Shown one piece after another: positions 25,422 to 33,636 of a stretch of DNA of 64,000 bases. A program made the translations under genes and the position numbers. Each line of letters starts with the position of its first letter. The stretch's first letter is position 1. The notes beneath the pieces are model-generated. The model was given only the letters and a program-made list of their open reading frames with translations. It was not told the DNA's origin and made no database searches. This DNA comes from Vibrio gazogenes. Lineage in GTDB: Bacteria; Pseudomonadota; Gammaproteobacteria; Enterobacterales; Vibrionaceae. The stretch is from the NCBI RefSeq assembly GCF_002196515.1, contig NZ_CP018835.1, positions 2,418,001-2,482,000 of the forward strand, in the 5' to 3' direction.

Positions 25422-25490
25422 CTACCCGCGCGATTGATACACGATAAGGAGGAGGCCTAGTAGGAGAGAAGTTTTCAATGTCATATTCAT
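25422..25490 (-). CDS. leuL: leu operon leader peptide
   Basis: 22-residue peptide with SLLLGLLLIV in its middle: six Leu codons in a seven-codon stretch (CTC CTA CTA GGC CTC CTC CTT), including two rare CTA. GGAAAG lies before the ATG. The stop is about 35 bases before the attenuator stem. This is the classic arrangement for leucine-dependent ribosome stalling that lifts termination. Recognised from the translation of the minus strand, not from similarity. Confidence 0.92.
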   Translation of the reverse strand: MNMTLKTSLLLGLLLIVYQSRG

Positions 25491-25517
25491 TTACTTTCCA
25501 CAAAATTCAATAACAAA

Positions 25518-25546
25518 TTAGTACCGCACCTGATACATTACGTCAA
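25518..25546 (-). promoter_or_regulatory. Putative leu operon promoter
   Basis: On the minus strand TTGACG (25541-25546), 17-base spacer, TACTAA (25518-25523), about 28 bases before the leuL ATG. The -35 is good and the -10 is weak. Confidence 0.6.
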
Positions 25547-26010
25547 CCCAAAATTGTATATTTATTGGTAGTACCTGTTTCATTGGTGGGTCGTACTCTG
25601 TGTATTTCGATGGTCAGATGTGATTTTAGTCTGAGATTAAATGAGACTGAAATCGTAACGGGGCGATTATTCTCTATACAATAATATGGGGGCCTGAGAG
25701 ACAGAATATCCCCCTGAGACTGCCCACCTTTTATTGAGTATCCATCTTACTGTCTTATCGTTTTCAATTCATACCATGCACTGTTTTTACCGAAGCAAAA
25801 TTTGTGCTGATACAAATGTCTACCTGACCGCTGAGGGGCTCTACCCATGATGCACATCGGTTCGCTGACAGACTGCATTTATTGATTCAACAACATGCGT
25901 ATTCTCGACAACAACAATGTTCATACTTTCGACAACAAATAGTCACACCGTTGTCATCTGGGCTGATTAGTGTCTTGGATATAAAGGGGTTGAACTACAG
26001 GAATGCAGTC
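25547..26010. other. Intergenic region between leu promoter and PAP2 gene
   Basis: Divergent region without a convincing gene. The reading frame open from 25882 into the PAP2 gene gives a Gln-rich lead that does not fit the family. A GGGGG...CCCCC pairing at about 25690-25715 could form a hairpin in the PAP2 leader. Confidence 0.4.
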
Positions 26011-26544
26011 ATGAGAGTTATTGAACCGATTGTGAAATTTGATCTGGCCTTGTCACTGTTCTGTCTGCAACACAGATTCAGTTATCCATTAGCTCGTATC
26101 AGCCGAGCGGTATCCCATACCGGAGACGGTCATTTATATGTTGTTATTGGTGGTGCTGCTTTTTTGGTTGATGAGATTGTCGGTCAAGCATTACTCGTCA
26201 CTGGATTGATTTCATTTCTGATTGAGTTGCCGCTTTACTGGTTATTTAAAAACCTTTTTCAACGGCGTCGTCCTCAAGAGTTCTCCTCAAGAGTCATTGC
26301 TTATATTACGCCTTCTGATCGGTTCAGCTTGCCTTCTGGGCATACAAGTGCTGCTTTTCTGATGGCGACACTCATTGCTTCTTTTTATCCATCATTGTCC
26401 GTGATGGTGTTCATCTGGGCTGGGTGTATTGGTGCTGCTCGTATTTTGCTAGGGGTTCATTTTTTCACGGATGTACTGATTGGTGCTTTACTCGGGATGA
26501 GTTGTGCGCAAGCTGGTCAACTGGTCATGGAGTGGATAATTTGA
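26011..26544 (+). CDS. PAP2 family membrane phosphatase
   Basis: 177 residues from the chosen ATG (MRVIEPIVKFDLAL). The open frame reaches 43 codons farther up, but those lack family character. The three PAP2 phosphatase motifs are complete: K80...R87-P88 (KNLFQRRRP), PSGH at 108-111, and R144-x5-H150-x3-D154. Hydrophobic helices surround them. Expected to dephosphorylate a lipid phosphate such as phosphatidate or undecaprenyl pyrophosphate at the periplasmic face. The stop overlaps the TTG start of the glycosyltransferase gene, so both are coupled. Confidence 0.85.
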   Translation: MRVIEPIVKFDLALSLFCLQHRFSYPLARISRAVSHTGDGHLYVVIGGAAFLVDEIVGQALLVTGLISFLIELPLYWLFKNLFQRRRPQEFSSRVIAYITPSDRFSLPSGHTSAAFLMATLIASFYPSLSVMVFIWAGCIGAARILLGVHFFTDVLIGALLGMSCAQAGQLVMEWII

Positions 26545-27584
26545 AGATTCTCTACGGTGTTCAGGGAACCGGGAACGGCCATACAGCACGAGCCAGAGCG
26601 ATGAGTCATGCACTCCGGCAATATCATGTCGATGTCGATTTTATTTTCAGTGGCAGAGAGCAAGATAAATATTTTTCAATGGACTGCTTTGGCAGTTATC
26701 AAACTCGCCGCGGGTTAACGTTTGTAACTGAAAAGGGGCGGGTCAATTATTTAAAAACCGCCAGAGAGAATCGGTTTGGTCAATTGATTTCCGATATCCG
26801 CCAGCTTGATCTCAGTGCTTATGATTTAGTGATCAGTGATTTTGAACCGATTACGTCGTGGGCGGCAAAATTACAGCACAAACCCTGTATCAGTCTTAGT
26901 CATCAGAATGCTTTTCGTTATCCGGTACCGTTAAAGGGTGCCAACTGGCTTGATAAGAAGATTATTACCAATTTCGCACCTGCCGATCATTATCTCGGGT
27001 TGCACTGGTATCACTTCGAGCATCCTATTTTACCGCCAATTATCCATACCAGCGGGTCGGCAGCAGAAAACCAGCCTTTCATTTTAATCTATCTTCCATT
27101 CGAATCACTGGAATCCATCATGGATCTGTTCTTTCGTTTCGGTCACTATCAGTTTGTCTGTTATCACCCCATGGTTGATGAAATGAAACAGACAGAGAAC
27201 ATGACATTTCATCCATTATGCCATGAGGGTTTCCAGGCGCATTTACGTTGCTGTGCCGGCGTGATTGCCAATGGTGGATTTGAACTCCCTTCTGAAGCCA
27301 TGTCGTATGGCAAAAAATTACTCCTCAAACCATTGATGGGCCAATTTGAGCAGCAGAGCAATGTGGCGACCCTTGAAATACTAGGGCTCGCTTCTGCGAT
27401 GGAATCCCTTGATGTTGCCGTCATTCGGCAGTGGCTCGATGAACCCAACGCAGAGCGAGTCGTTTATCCTGATGTTGCTCAAGCCATTGCTGAATGGGTA
27501 GTTCAGGGGCGTTGGGATTGTCATCAGCAACTGTGCCATTCACTCTGGAAACAGGTCGATTTTCCTGACTATGTCATGGTGTAA
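26541..27584 (+). CDS. MJ1255/VC2487-type glycosyltransferase
   Basis: 347 residues from a TTG start that overlaps the PAP2 stop by four bases and follows GGAGTGG. The N terminus LKILYGVQGTGNGHTARARAM is the GT-B nucleotide-sugar transferase opening of the MJ1255/VC2487 family (UDP-GlcNAc:undecaprenyl-type relatives). The C-terminal ANGGFELPSEAMSYGKKLLLKP is the matching donor-binding half. The ORF could be read from 39 codons farther upstream, but that part lies inside the PAP2 gene and is implausible. Coupling to PAP2 suggests the pair acts on one lipid-linked sugar. The substrate is not known. Confidence 0.85.
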   Translation: MKILYGVQGTGNGHTARARAMSHALRQYHVDVDFIFSGREQDKYFSMDCFGSYQTRRGLTFVTEKGRVNYLKTARENRFGQLISDIRQLDLSAYDLVISDFEPITSWAAKLQHKPCISLSHQNAFRYPVPLKGANWLDKKIITNFAPADHYLGLHWYHFEHPILPPIIHTSGSAAENQPFILIYLPFESLESIMDLFFRFGHYQFVCYHPMVDEMKQTENMTFHPLCHEGFQAHLRCCAGVIANGGFELPSEAMSYGKKLLLKPLMGQFEQQSNVATLEILGLASAMESLDVAVIRQWLDEPNAERVVYPDVAQAIAEWVVQGRWDCHQQLCHSLWKQVDFPDYVMV

Positions 27585-27987
27585 TTCGTATAAATCATTG
27601 ATCAGAATTAATCTATTCTACTTGTCATCTATGAGATGAATAATTATCGGTTTTCTGTCGCAAACCTATAACTCACGTCAATTAATTTTGTGAATACTAT
27701 AAAATCAGCGATTTTATCTTTTTTGATGTTTTTTTAACGATATGATTTTTATGGTATTTTTTCAAAATGAGGTAAAATAAACTGACTTTTTATCAATCCA
27801 GTTGCCTTTTGTACATCAATTAAAAGATAGTGAATTACACAGCCTACTCATACGAACTATCAATAGGTTGGTTAAAATAGAATCACGTTGAGTCACTTTA
27901 TCTGATGTATGTCACTTCGCCTGACAAGAGCGCTATCCCGAGAGGGGTAACGAAAGTGATGACTGAAGCAAAATAAGAGGCATTCTA
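27585..27987 (+). other. AT-rich leuO upstream region
   Basis: About 400 bases without a gene, with long A/T runs (around 27700-27800), as expected of an H-NS-silenced promoter. Near the gene a GAGTCACTTT/ATGTCACTTC motif repeats. No start of transcription can be fixed by eye. Confidence 0.5.
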
Positions 27988-28956
27988 ATGTTAGAAAAAA
28001 AAGAAGTTATCCAACCAGTCGCCAGCTATCGGATGGAAAGTACGCTACGAGGCGTTGATTTGAACCTGCTCACTGTGTTTGATGCCGTGATGCAAGAACA
28101 AAATATTACTCGAGCAGCTCATAATTTAGGGATGTCTCAGCCAGCAGTAAGTAACGCTGTGGCACGCCTGAAAGTGATGTTTAATGATGAACTATTCATG
28201 CGACAAGGAAGAGGCATTCAGCCGACTCAGCGCGCCCGACAGCTTTTTGGCCCGATTCGCCAAGCATTACAGTTAATTCGTAATGAACTACCGAATTCTG
28301 TTTTTACACCTGAATCTTCAACCAGACAGTTCAACTTAGCGATTTGCAGTCCGAATGATTTGCGCTTCGCACCGAAGATTTTCTCGTCAATTCACGATCA
28401 GGCGCCTCAAGTGCAACTGCATTTAGAAGCGGATTCGAATCAACAACTTGCTGAGCGGTTACGTTATCAGGAAGTCGATTTTGTGATTGACTATGCACGT
28501 TTTGAAGAATCCGGTTTCTGTAGTACCGAAATTTTCCAAGATGAGCTGGTGATTGTTGCTTCTAAGCAACACCCTCGTATTCAAGGTTCGATTACCCCAG
28601 CACAGGTCATAGAAGAGCAACACGCGAAGCTCTCTCAGGCGCATGGTATCCGGAGTTTCAGTGAACAGGCTTACCGAGATATCGATTGCCATTCCCACTA
28701 TGAAGGGACAAGTTTAAGTAATGTGCTTTATGTTGTCAGTCAGTCAGAACTGATTACCATCGCACCACGCTGGTTGGTGGAAGCATCACCGAACAGAGAG
28801 CAACTTCAAACCATTGCTTCACCATTTGAACGCAAACAGATCAGTGGTTACCTGAGCTGGCATGAATCGAATGAAAAAGATAAAGGACACGGTTGGCTGA
28901 GAGAACAGCTCATGATGATTTGTGGTGAAATTGTCAGTGCTCCTGTGACACATTAA
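27988..28956 (+). CDS. leuO: LysR-type regulator LeuO
   Basis: 322 residues. Winged helix-turn-helix at about 25-85 (LRGVDLNLLTVFDAVMQEQN, AAHNLGMSQPAVSNAVARLK), then the periplasmic-binding-like effector domain. The N-terminal extension of about 20 residues before the HTH and its place between leu and ilvIH fit LeuO, a global antagonist of H-NS and regulator of stress, bile and biofilm genes in Vibrio. AT-rich DNA upstream suggests H-NS control. GAGG precedes the start. Confidence 0.93.
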   Translation: MLEKKEVIQPVASYRMESTLRGVDLNLLTVFDAVMQEQNITRAAHNLGMSQPAVSNAVARLKVMFNDELFMRQGRGIQPTQRARQLFGPIRQALQLIRNELPNSVFTPESSTRQFNLAICSPNDLRFAPKIFSSIHDQAPQVQLHLEADSNQQLAERLRYQEVDFVIDYARFEESGFCSTEIFQDELVIVASKQHPRIQGSITPAQVIEEQHAKLSQAHGIRSFSEQAYRDIDCHSHYEGTSLSNVLYVVSQSELITIAPRWLVEASPNREQLQTIASPFERKQISGYLSWHESNEKDKGHGWLREQLMMICGEIVSAPVTH

Positions 28957-29440
28957 TCTGTGTGTCATCCTGATGTTGCCGACCCGATGAAAACTCGGGA
29001 AGGCAACGTCTGTTTGTTTCTGCCTTTCTCTTTACGCTTCTTTTTTCTTCTTCGAATTCTTTCCGATTGGTTCGCTTACTTTATATCAACAGATTTGTTT
29101 CTTCTTTAGCATTCCGATGACTTTTGTTACATAAAATAAATATTTTATATCTTTTTTGTTCTCAGGTTTGATGTGGTTATCTGACTTTAAATTCTTTTAC
29201 CGTAGATAATTCTGAATAAACACTCATGTACAACATATTCAGTAAATTACGGTCAGAAACTGAATAGACCAATCTTTCTGAAGCGAGTAAAGTTGCTTTA
29301 TCCCTTGCAGTGTTATGACTCTGCAAGGACATAGCCATTAGCGAATCGATTGCGATTAGGCTACGAATAAGCCCTAGACTATGTAACCAACCAGACTGTT
29401 GAACTGACCTCGGGATACAGTGACTGGTAAGGAGAATAAT
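28957..29440 (+). other. ilvIH upstream region and structured leader
   Basis: No gene. The last about 140 bases hold three nested or sequential hairpins (listed below) that would form in the mRNA just before ilvI. The first half is AT-rich, compatible with Lrp-dependent control as in E. coli ilvIH, but no Lrp site can be proven by eye. Confidence 0.5.
29303..29427 (+). promoter_or_regulatory. Structured 5' leader of ilvI mRNA
   Basis: Read by eye: hairpin 1 pairs CCTTGCAG (29303-29310) with CTGCAAGG (29321-29328), eight perfect pairs. ACATAG (29329-29334) pairs with CTATGT (29379-29384), enclosing an inner AATCG/CGATT hairpin. CCAGACTGT (29391-29399) pairs with ACAGT and CTGG (29417-29427) directly before the ribosome site AAGGAG (29429-29434). 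It might control ilvI translation, and its ligand or factor is unknown. Confidence 0.45.
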
Positions 29441-31162
29441 ATGGTAATGCTATCCGGTGCAGAGATGGTTGTTCAGTCTCTGATCGAAGAAGGTGTCGAG
29501 CAAATTTTTGGTTACCCCGGTGGATCCGTGCTTGATATCTATGATGCCCTTCATGAAAAAACCGACCAAATCAAACATGTACTTGTTCGTCATGAACAAG
29601 CGGCCACACATATGGCTGACGGCTACGCACGCTCGACCGGTAAACCGGGTGTCGTGCTGGTTTGCTCCGGGCCTGGTGCAACCAATACCGTAACCGGTAT
29701 TGCGACAGCTTATATGGATTCTATTCCAATGATTGTCATATCAGGCAATGTTCCCAACAGTCTGATTGGTAATGATGCATTTCAGGAATGTGACATCGTT
29801 GGGGTTTCCCGGCCAATTGTGAAACATAGCTTTTTGGTCAAAAAAGCTGAAGATATTCCCGAAACAATTAAAAAAGCATTCTATATTGCTTCGACTGGTC
29901 GTCCTGGCCCTGTGGTCATTGATTTGCCGAAGGATGTGATGAATCCTCAGGTTAAATTGCCTTATCAATATCCGAAAACCATCAAGATGCGCTCTTATAA
30001 TCCGACAACCAGCGGACATAAAGGGCAGATCAAGAAAGCACTTAAAGCGCTGTTAGATGCGAAAAAACCAGTTTTATATGTTGGTGGTGGTGCGGTTATT
30101 TCTGAGGCGGATAAGCAGATTCTTCAATTAGCGGAAACCTTGAATTTGCCTGTGGTCAGTACCCTGATGGGATTGGGCGCTTTCCCCGGCACCCACGCAA
30201 ATGCGCTGGGAATGTTGGGAATGCATGGGGTTTATGAAGCCAATATGGCGATGCATCATGCTGATTTGATTTTCGGTATCGGTGTCCGGTTTGATGACCG
30301 AACTACGAATAATCTGGAAAAATACTGTCCTCATGCCAAGATCATGCACATTGATATTGATCCATCTTCAATCTCAAAGAATGTGCCGGCGGATTTACCT
30401 ATCGTCGGTTCAGCAGAGAAAGTGTTGGAAATGATGCTGAAGTTGCTGGTTGAGCAAGGGGGCTCGAATGATGCCAACGCGTTGGAACAATGGTGGAAAG
30501 AGATTCAGGTTTGGCGGGAGCGTCAGTGTCTTGCTTATGAGAAATCCAGTGAGCGGATCAAACCGCAACAAGTGATTGAAACGCTCCATCGGTTAACCGA
30601 AGGGAATGCCTATGTTGCTTCTGATGTCGGGCAACATCAAATGTTCGCGGCTCTTTATTACCCGTTTAACAAGCCACGGCGCTGGATCAATTCTGGTGGT
30701 CTTGGCACGATGGGATTTGGTTTACCTGCCGGGATGGGCGTTAAATTCTCTCATCCCGAAGAGGAAGTCGTTGTGGTGACCGGAGACGGCAGTATTCAGA
30801 TGAATATTCAAGAGCTGTCAACCGCGCTGCAATATGATATTCCGGTCAAGATCATTAACTTGAACAACCGCTTCTTGGGAATGGTTAAACAGTGGCAAGA
30901 TATTATTTATCAGGGACGTCACTCGAATTCATATATGAGTTCTGTGCCGGACTTTGCTGCAATCGCAGAAGCTTATGGGCATGTCGGTATCCGCATCTCA
31001 ACACCGGATGAATTAGAAGCCGGATTGAAAAAGGCACTGGATCTGAAAGATCGTCTGGTGTTTGTGGATATCAATGTCGATGAAACAGAGCACGTTTATC
31101 CGATGCAGATTAAAGGCGAAGGGATGGACAAAATGTGGTTGAGCAAAACGGAGAGAACCTGA
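29441..31162 (+). CDS. ilvI: Acetolactate synthase III large subunit
   Basis: Thiamine-diphosphate enzyme making acetolactate and acetohydroxybutyrate for valine, leucine and isoleucine. Chosen start ATG ([14 protein letters not shown]) after AAGGAG gives 573 residues, matching the E. coli length. Upstream GTG at 29420 is weaker. ThDP motif [12 protein letters not shown]...[11 protein letters not shown] (about 430-465), and [12 protein letters not shown] near the N terminus. Overlaps ilvH by one base. Confidence 0.96.
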   Translation: MVMLSGAEMVVQSLIEEGVEQIFGYPGGSVLDIYDALHEKTDQIKHVLVRHEQAATHMADGYARSTGKPGVVLVCSGPGATNTVTGIATAYMDSIPMIVISGNVPNSLIGNDAFQECDIVGVSRPIVKHSFLVKKAEDIPETIKKAFYIASTGRPGPVVIDLPKDVMNPQVKLPYQYPKTIKMRSYNPTTSGHKGQIKKALKALLDAKKPVLYVGGGAVISEADKQILQLAETLNLPVVSTLMGLGAFPGTHANALGMLGMHGVYEANMAMHHADLIFGIGVRFDDRTTNNLEKYCPHAKIMHIDIDPSSISKNVPADLPIVGSAEKVLEMMLKLLVEQGGSNDANALEQWWKEIQVWRERQCLAYEKSSERIKPQQVIETLHRLTEGNAYVASDVGQHQMFAALYYPFNKPRRWINSGGLGTMGFGLPAGMGVKFSHPEEEVVVVTGDGSIQMNIQELSTALQYDIPVKIINLNNRFLGMVKQWQDIIYQGRHSNSYMSSVPDFAAIAEAYGHVGIRISTPDELEAGLKKALDLKDRLVFVDINVDETEHVYPMQIKGEGMDKMWLSKTERT

Positions 31163-31656
31163 TGAGACACATTATTTCAGTATTAATGGAGAACCAACCC
31201 GGTGCTTTGTCTCGTGTGGTCGGATTGTTCTCCCAGCGTGGTTTCAATATTGAAACGTTGAATGTATCCCCGACTGACGATGAGACGTTATCTCGTCTTA
31301 ACATCACGACTAAAACCAATGCGATGGAGCTGGAACAGATTCAGAAGCAACTGCATAAGTTGATTGATGTATTGAAAGTTCAGGAAGTGTCGGAGTTTGA
31401 ACATATAGAACGGGAATTGATGCTGGTGAAAGTGAGAGCCAGTGGCGCAGCCCGGGCTGAGGTGCAACGGACGGCGGATATTTTCAGAGGCCAAATTGTC
31501 GATGTTACCAGCAGTCAGTATACAGTTCAGATGGCCGGGACAACCGATAAACTAGATGCGTTTATTGAGGCTATCTCAGAAGTGACAGAGGTGCTAGAGG
31601 TTGCTCGTAGTGGGATTGTGGGTATCGCCCGCCGTGAACGCGCTCTACGTGCGTAA
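31162..31656 (+). CDS. ilvH: Acetolactate synthase III small (regulatory) subunit
   Basis: 164 residues. The N-terminal ACT domain ([20 protein letters not shown]) binds valine for feedback inhibition, and the C-terminal domain follows. The ATG overlaps the ilvI stop codon. A longer frame from 31135 lies within ilvI and is rejected. Terminator directly after. Confidence 0.96.
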   Translation: MRHIISVLMENQPGALSRVVGLFSQRGFNIETLNVSPTDDETLSRLNITTKTNAMELEQIQKQLHKLIDVLKVQEVSEFEHIERELMLVKVRASGAARAEVQRTADIFRGQIVDVTSSQYTVQMAGTTDKLDAFIEAISEVTEVLEVARSGIVGIARRERALRA

Positions 31657-31686
31657 TATCATCATCGTCTGTCATGGCAAAACGCA

Positions 31687-31716
31687 ATAAAAAAACCGGC
31701 TGATGCCGGTTTTTTA
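31687..31716 (+). terminator. Terminator after ilvIH
   Basis: ACCGGC/GCCGGT stem (31695-31700 with 31705-31710), TGAT loop, A-run before and T-run after. It can serve both ilvIH and the convergent MocR regulator gene. Confidence 0.88.
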
Positions 31717-31719
31717 CTG

Positions 31720-33513
31720 TTATCCCACCTGACTGGATATGAGCTGCGCTTCACCAATAAAGTAGCCGTCTTCATCAAATCGTTTCACTTCCCCGTTCTC
31801 GACAACGATGGTGATTTTTCGGATATCTGAAAACTGCCAGTTACGCCATTGGTAAACAAACTGATCGTGTTCAACCCACCAATAGCCTTCATCCATGTCA
31901 TTGGGACGGTCAGAGATCCCGGTCATTTTGCCGTCAGCCTGAAAGGTGATTCGGTAAGGAATATTAAAACAGTCTTTAGTTAAGAGCGTTTGCTTTTTCA
32001 GCAGATGGCGAATCGCTTTGCTACGGAGTGGCGGTTGCTGACATTCCTCAAGGGTTTCGATCGGCATAACTTGTTTGGCGATTTGGGAAAGAAGCGCAAT
32101 CCCTTCCCGGATCTGTTCCGTTCTGATGGATTGGAAGCACAGCCGGAAACTATTGGTCCGTTCATCGCAGTAATAGTATTTGGCACCATTGTTGATCAAA
32201 ATACCATGCTGTTCAGCCAGTTGTTCAAACCGCTGGGCATCGAATCCCTGTTTATAGTCGATCCAGAAAGCCGTCCCAGCCAACGACGGTGTCACACCTG
32301 ATTGCGGGAAATAGTAATTCAGCGCTTTTTCCATCGTCAGCCATTTTTGCCGATAACGTTTAAGCATTTTTTGAGCCAGAGCATCGTAATATCCAAGGCT
32401 GAGAAACAAAGCAAGGGTTTGACAGTTGTTCTTCGGCGGTAAGCTATGTGTTCTGAACTGAAGGGCTTTGATCTGTGAAATCAAGGGGGCAGGGGCCACG
32501 ATATATCCGAGTCGCAATCCCGGAGCTATTGTCGAAGAGAAACTGGAGATATAGATAATACGCTCACTGGCTGATTCACTTTTCAGTGGCGGACAGGTGT
32601 CTTCAATAAAATTAATGTCATGTTCAAAGTCATCTTCAATGATCAAGAAATCATGCTCTTCAGCCAACGTAAGGAGTTTCCGGCGTCGGCTGGCAGACAG
32701 GCGTACTGTCGTCGGGAATTGATTGCTTGGGGTGGTATAAACCAGTTGGCAGCCGGTAAGCCATTCATCAATGACCATACCTTCTTGATCCACATTGATC
32801 GGCACGATCTCCGCACGTCTGGCCTGAAACTGATGCAATGCCTCGGGATAACCGGGATTTTCAACTGCAATTGAGGAATCAGCCGAGAGGAGTAGTTTTG
32901 ACAGATAATAAAGGCTGTTCTGACATCCGAGAGTAATGGCGATATTGTCTCGATTGACAAATATGCCACGCTTGGTCAATACGCGGGTGCGGATCTGTTC
33001 AATCAGATCATCATAATCTGAGTCATTTGATGTCCAAGTGCGATGATTGATGCGATTGAGCGACTGAATGCTGCATTTGCGCCATTCAGATACCGGAAAT
33101 AAGTCTTCATCAACCACGCCACTGACAAAGAGATAGGGATAATTTTTGAGATCTTTGGCTTCTCGTTCCGAGACACTGTTTTCAGCGTTCAGATAGCGAC
33201 TCCAGTCGAGTTGAGTTGATTGCTCTTGTGATGTTGCTGAAGCGAGCGGGGTGACGGAAATGTCCAGCGTGGGATTGACAAAATAGCCTTTGCGTTCAAT
33301 GGAAACGAGGATCCCTTCTTCGGTCAATTGCTCGTATACGCGCAAAATCGTGTTTCTGGAAACATGAAGATCTTTTGCTAACTTACGTGAAGAGGCAAGG
33401 GGAGATTGCTTAGGAATGAAGCCATCGAAGATTGCTTTGGCAAGACTGCTTTTGATTTGATCTTGCAGCGTTTTTGAATCGTGCGGATCAAGGTGGATAT
33501 ACTGGCTTAGCAT
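31720..33513 (-). CDS. MocR/GabR-like regulator lacking the PLP lysine, with extra C-terminal domain
   Basis: 597 residues, about 100-120 longer than usual MocR proteins. GntR winged HTH at 1-75 (SSRKLAKDLHVSRNTILRVYEQL), a class I aminotransferase-like domain at about 120-485, then a C-terminal domain at 486-597 with WWVEHDQFVYQWRNW and DEDGYFIG. In the expected PLP-lysine motif (FSK-x-L-x-P-x-LR-x-GY) this protein has YISSFSSTIAPGLRLGY: Ser327 replaces Lys. The Asp of the EDDY motif is kept (D294) but Tyr is Phe296. It is downstream of gabT in the same direction, so likely controls gabDT and perhaps the TRAP genes. What it senses, and whether it still binds PLP, cannot be told. Fold assignment is strong; effector is inference. 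Confidence 0.85.
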   Translation of the reverse strand: MLSQYIHLDPHDSKTLQDQIKSSLAKAIFDGFIPKQSPLASSRKLAKDLHVSRNTILRVYEQLTEEGILVSIERKGYFVNPTLDISVTPLASATSQEQSTQLDWSRYLNAENSVSEREAKDLKNYPYLFVSGVVDEDLFPVSEWRKCSIQSLNRINHRTWTSNDSDYDDLIEQIRTRVLTKRGIFVNRDNIAITLGCQNSLYYLSKLLLSADSSIAVENPGYPEALHQFQARRAEIVPINVDQEGMVIDEWLTGCQLVYTTPSNQFPTTVRLSASRRRKLLTLAEEHDFLIIEDDFEHDINFIEDTCPPLKSESASERIIYISSFSSTIAPGLRLGYIVAPAPLISQIKALQFRTHSLPPKNNCQTLALFLSLGYYDALAQKMLKRYRQKWLTMEKALNYYFPQSGVTPSLAGTAFWIDYKQGFDAQRFEQLAEQHGILINNGAKYYYCDERTNSFRLCFQSIRTEQIREGIALLSQIAKQVMPIETLEECQQPPLRSKAIRHLLKKQTLLTKDCFNIPYRITFQADGKMTGISDRPNDMDEGYWWVEHDQFVYQWRNWQFSDIRKITIVVENGEVKRFDEDGYFIGEAQLISSQVG

Positions 33514-33636
33514 ACGGCTCCTACAACTGTTTTTGTGCCGCTGACTAATCCGAGTGAGGCAACGAAGATACGACCATGAAAGTGACCGTATCTACGCTGG
33601 ATGTACTTTTATCTGAATGTACTTCTCTGAATATAA

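Noticed and set aside
25882..26010. 43-codon N-terminal extension of the PAP2 protein
   Set aside because: Gln-rich lead with no family match; the internal ATG at 26011 fits the domain start.
26424..26540. 39-codon upstream extension of the glycosyltransferase
   Set aside because: Lies inside the PAP2 gene in another frame; the TTG at 26541 begins the family N terminus.
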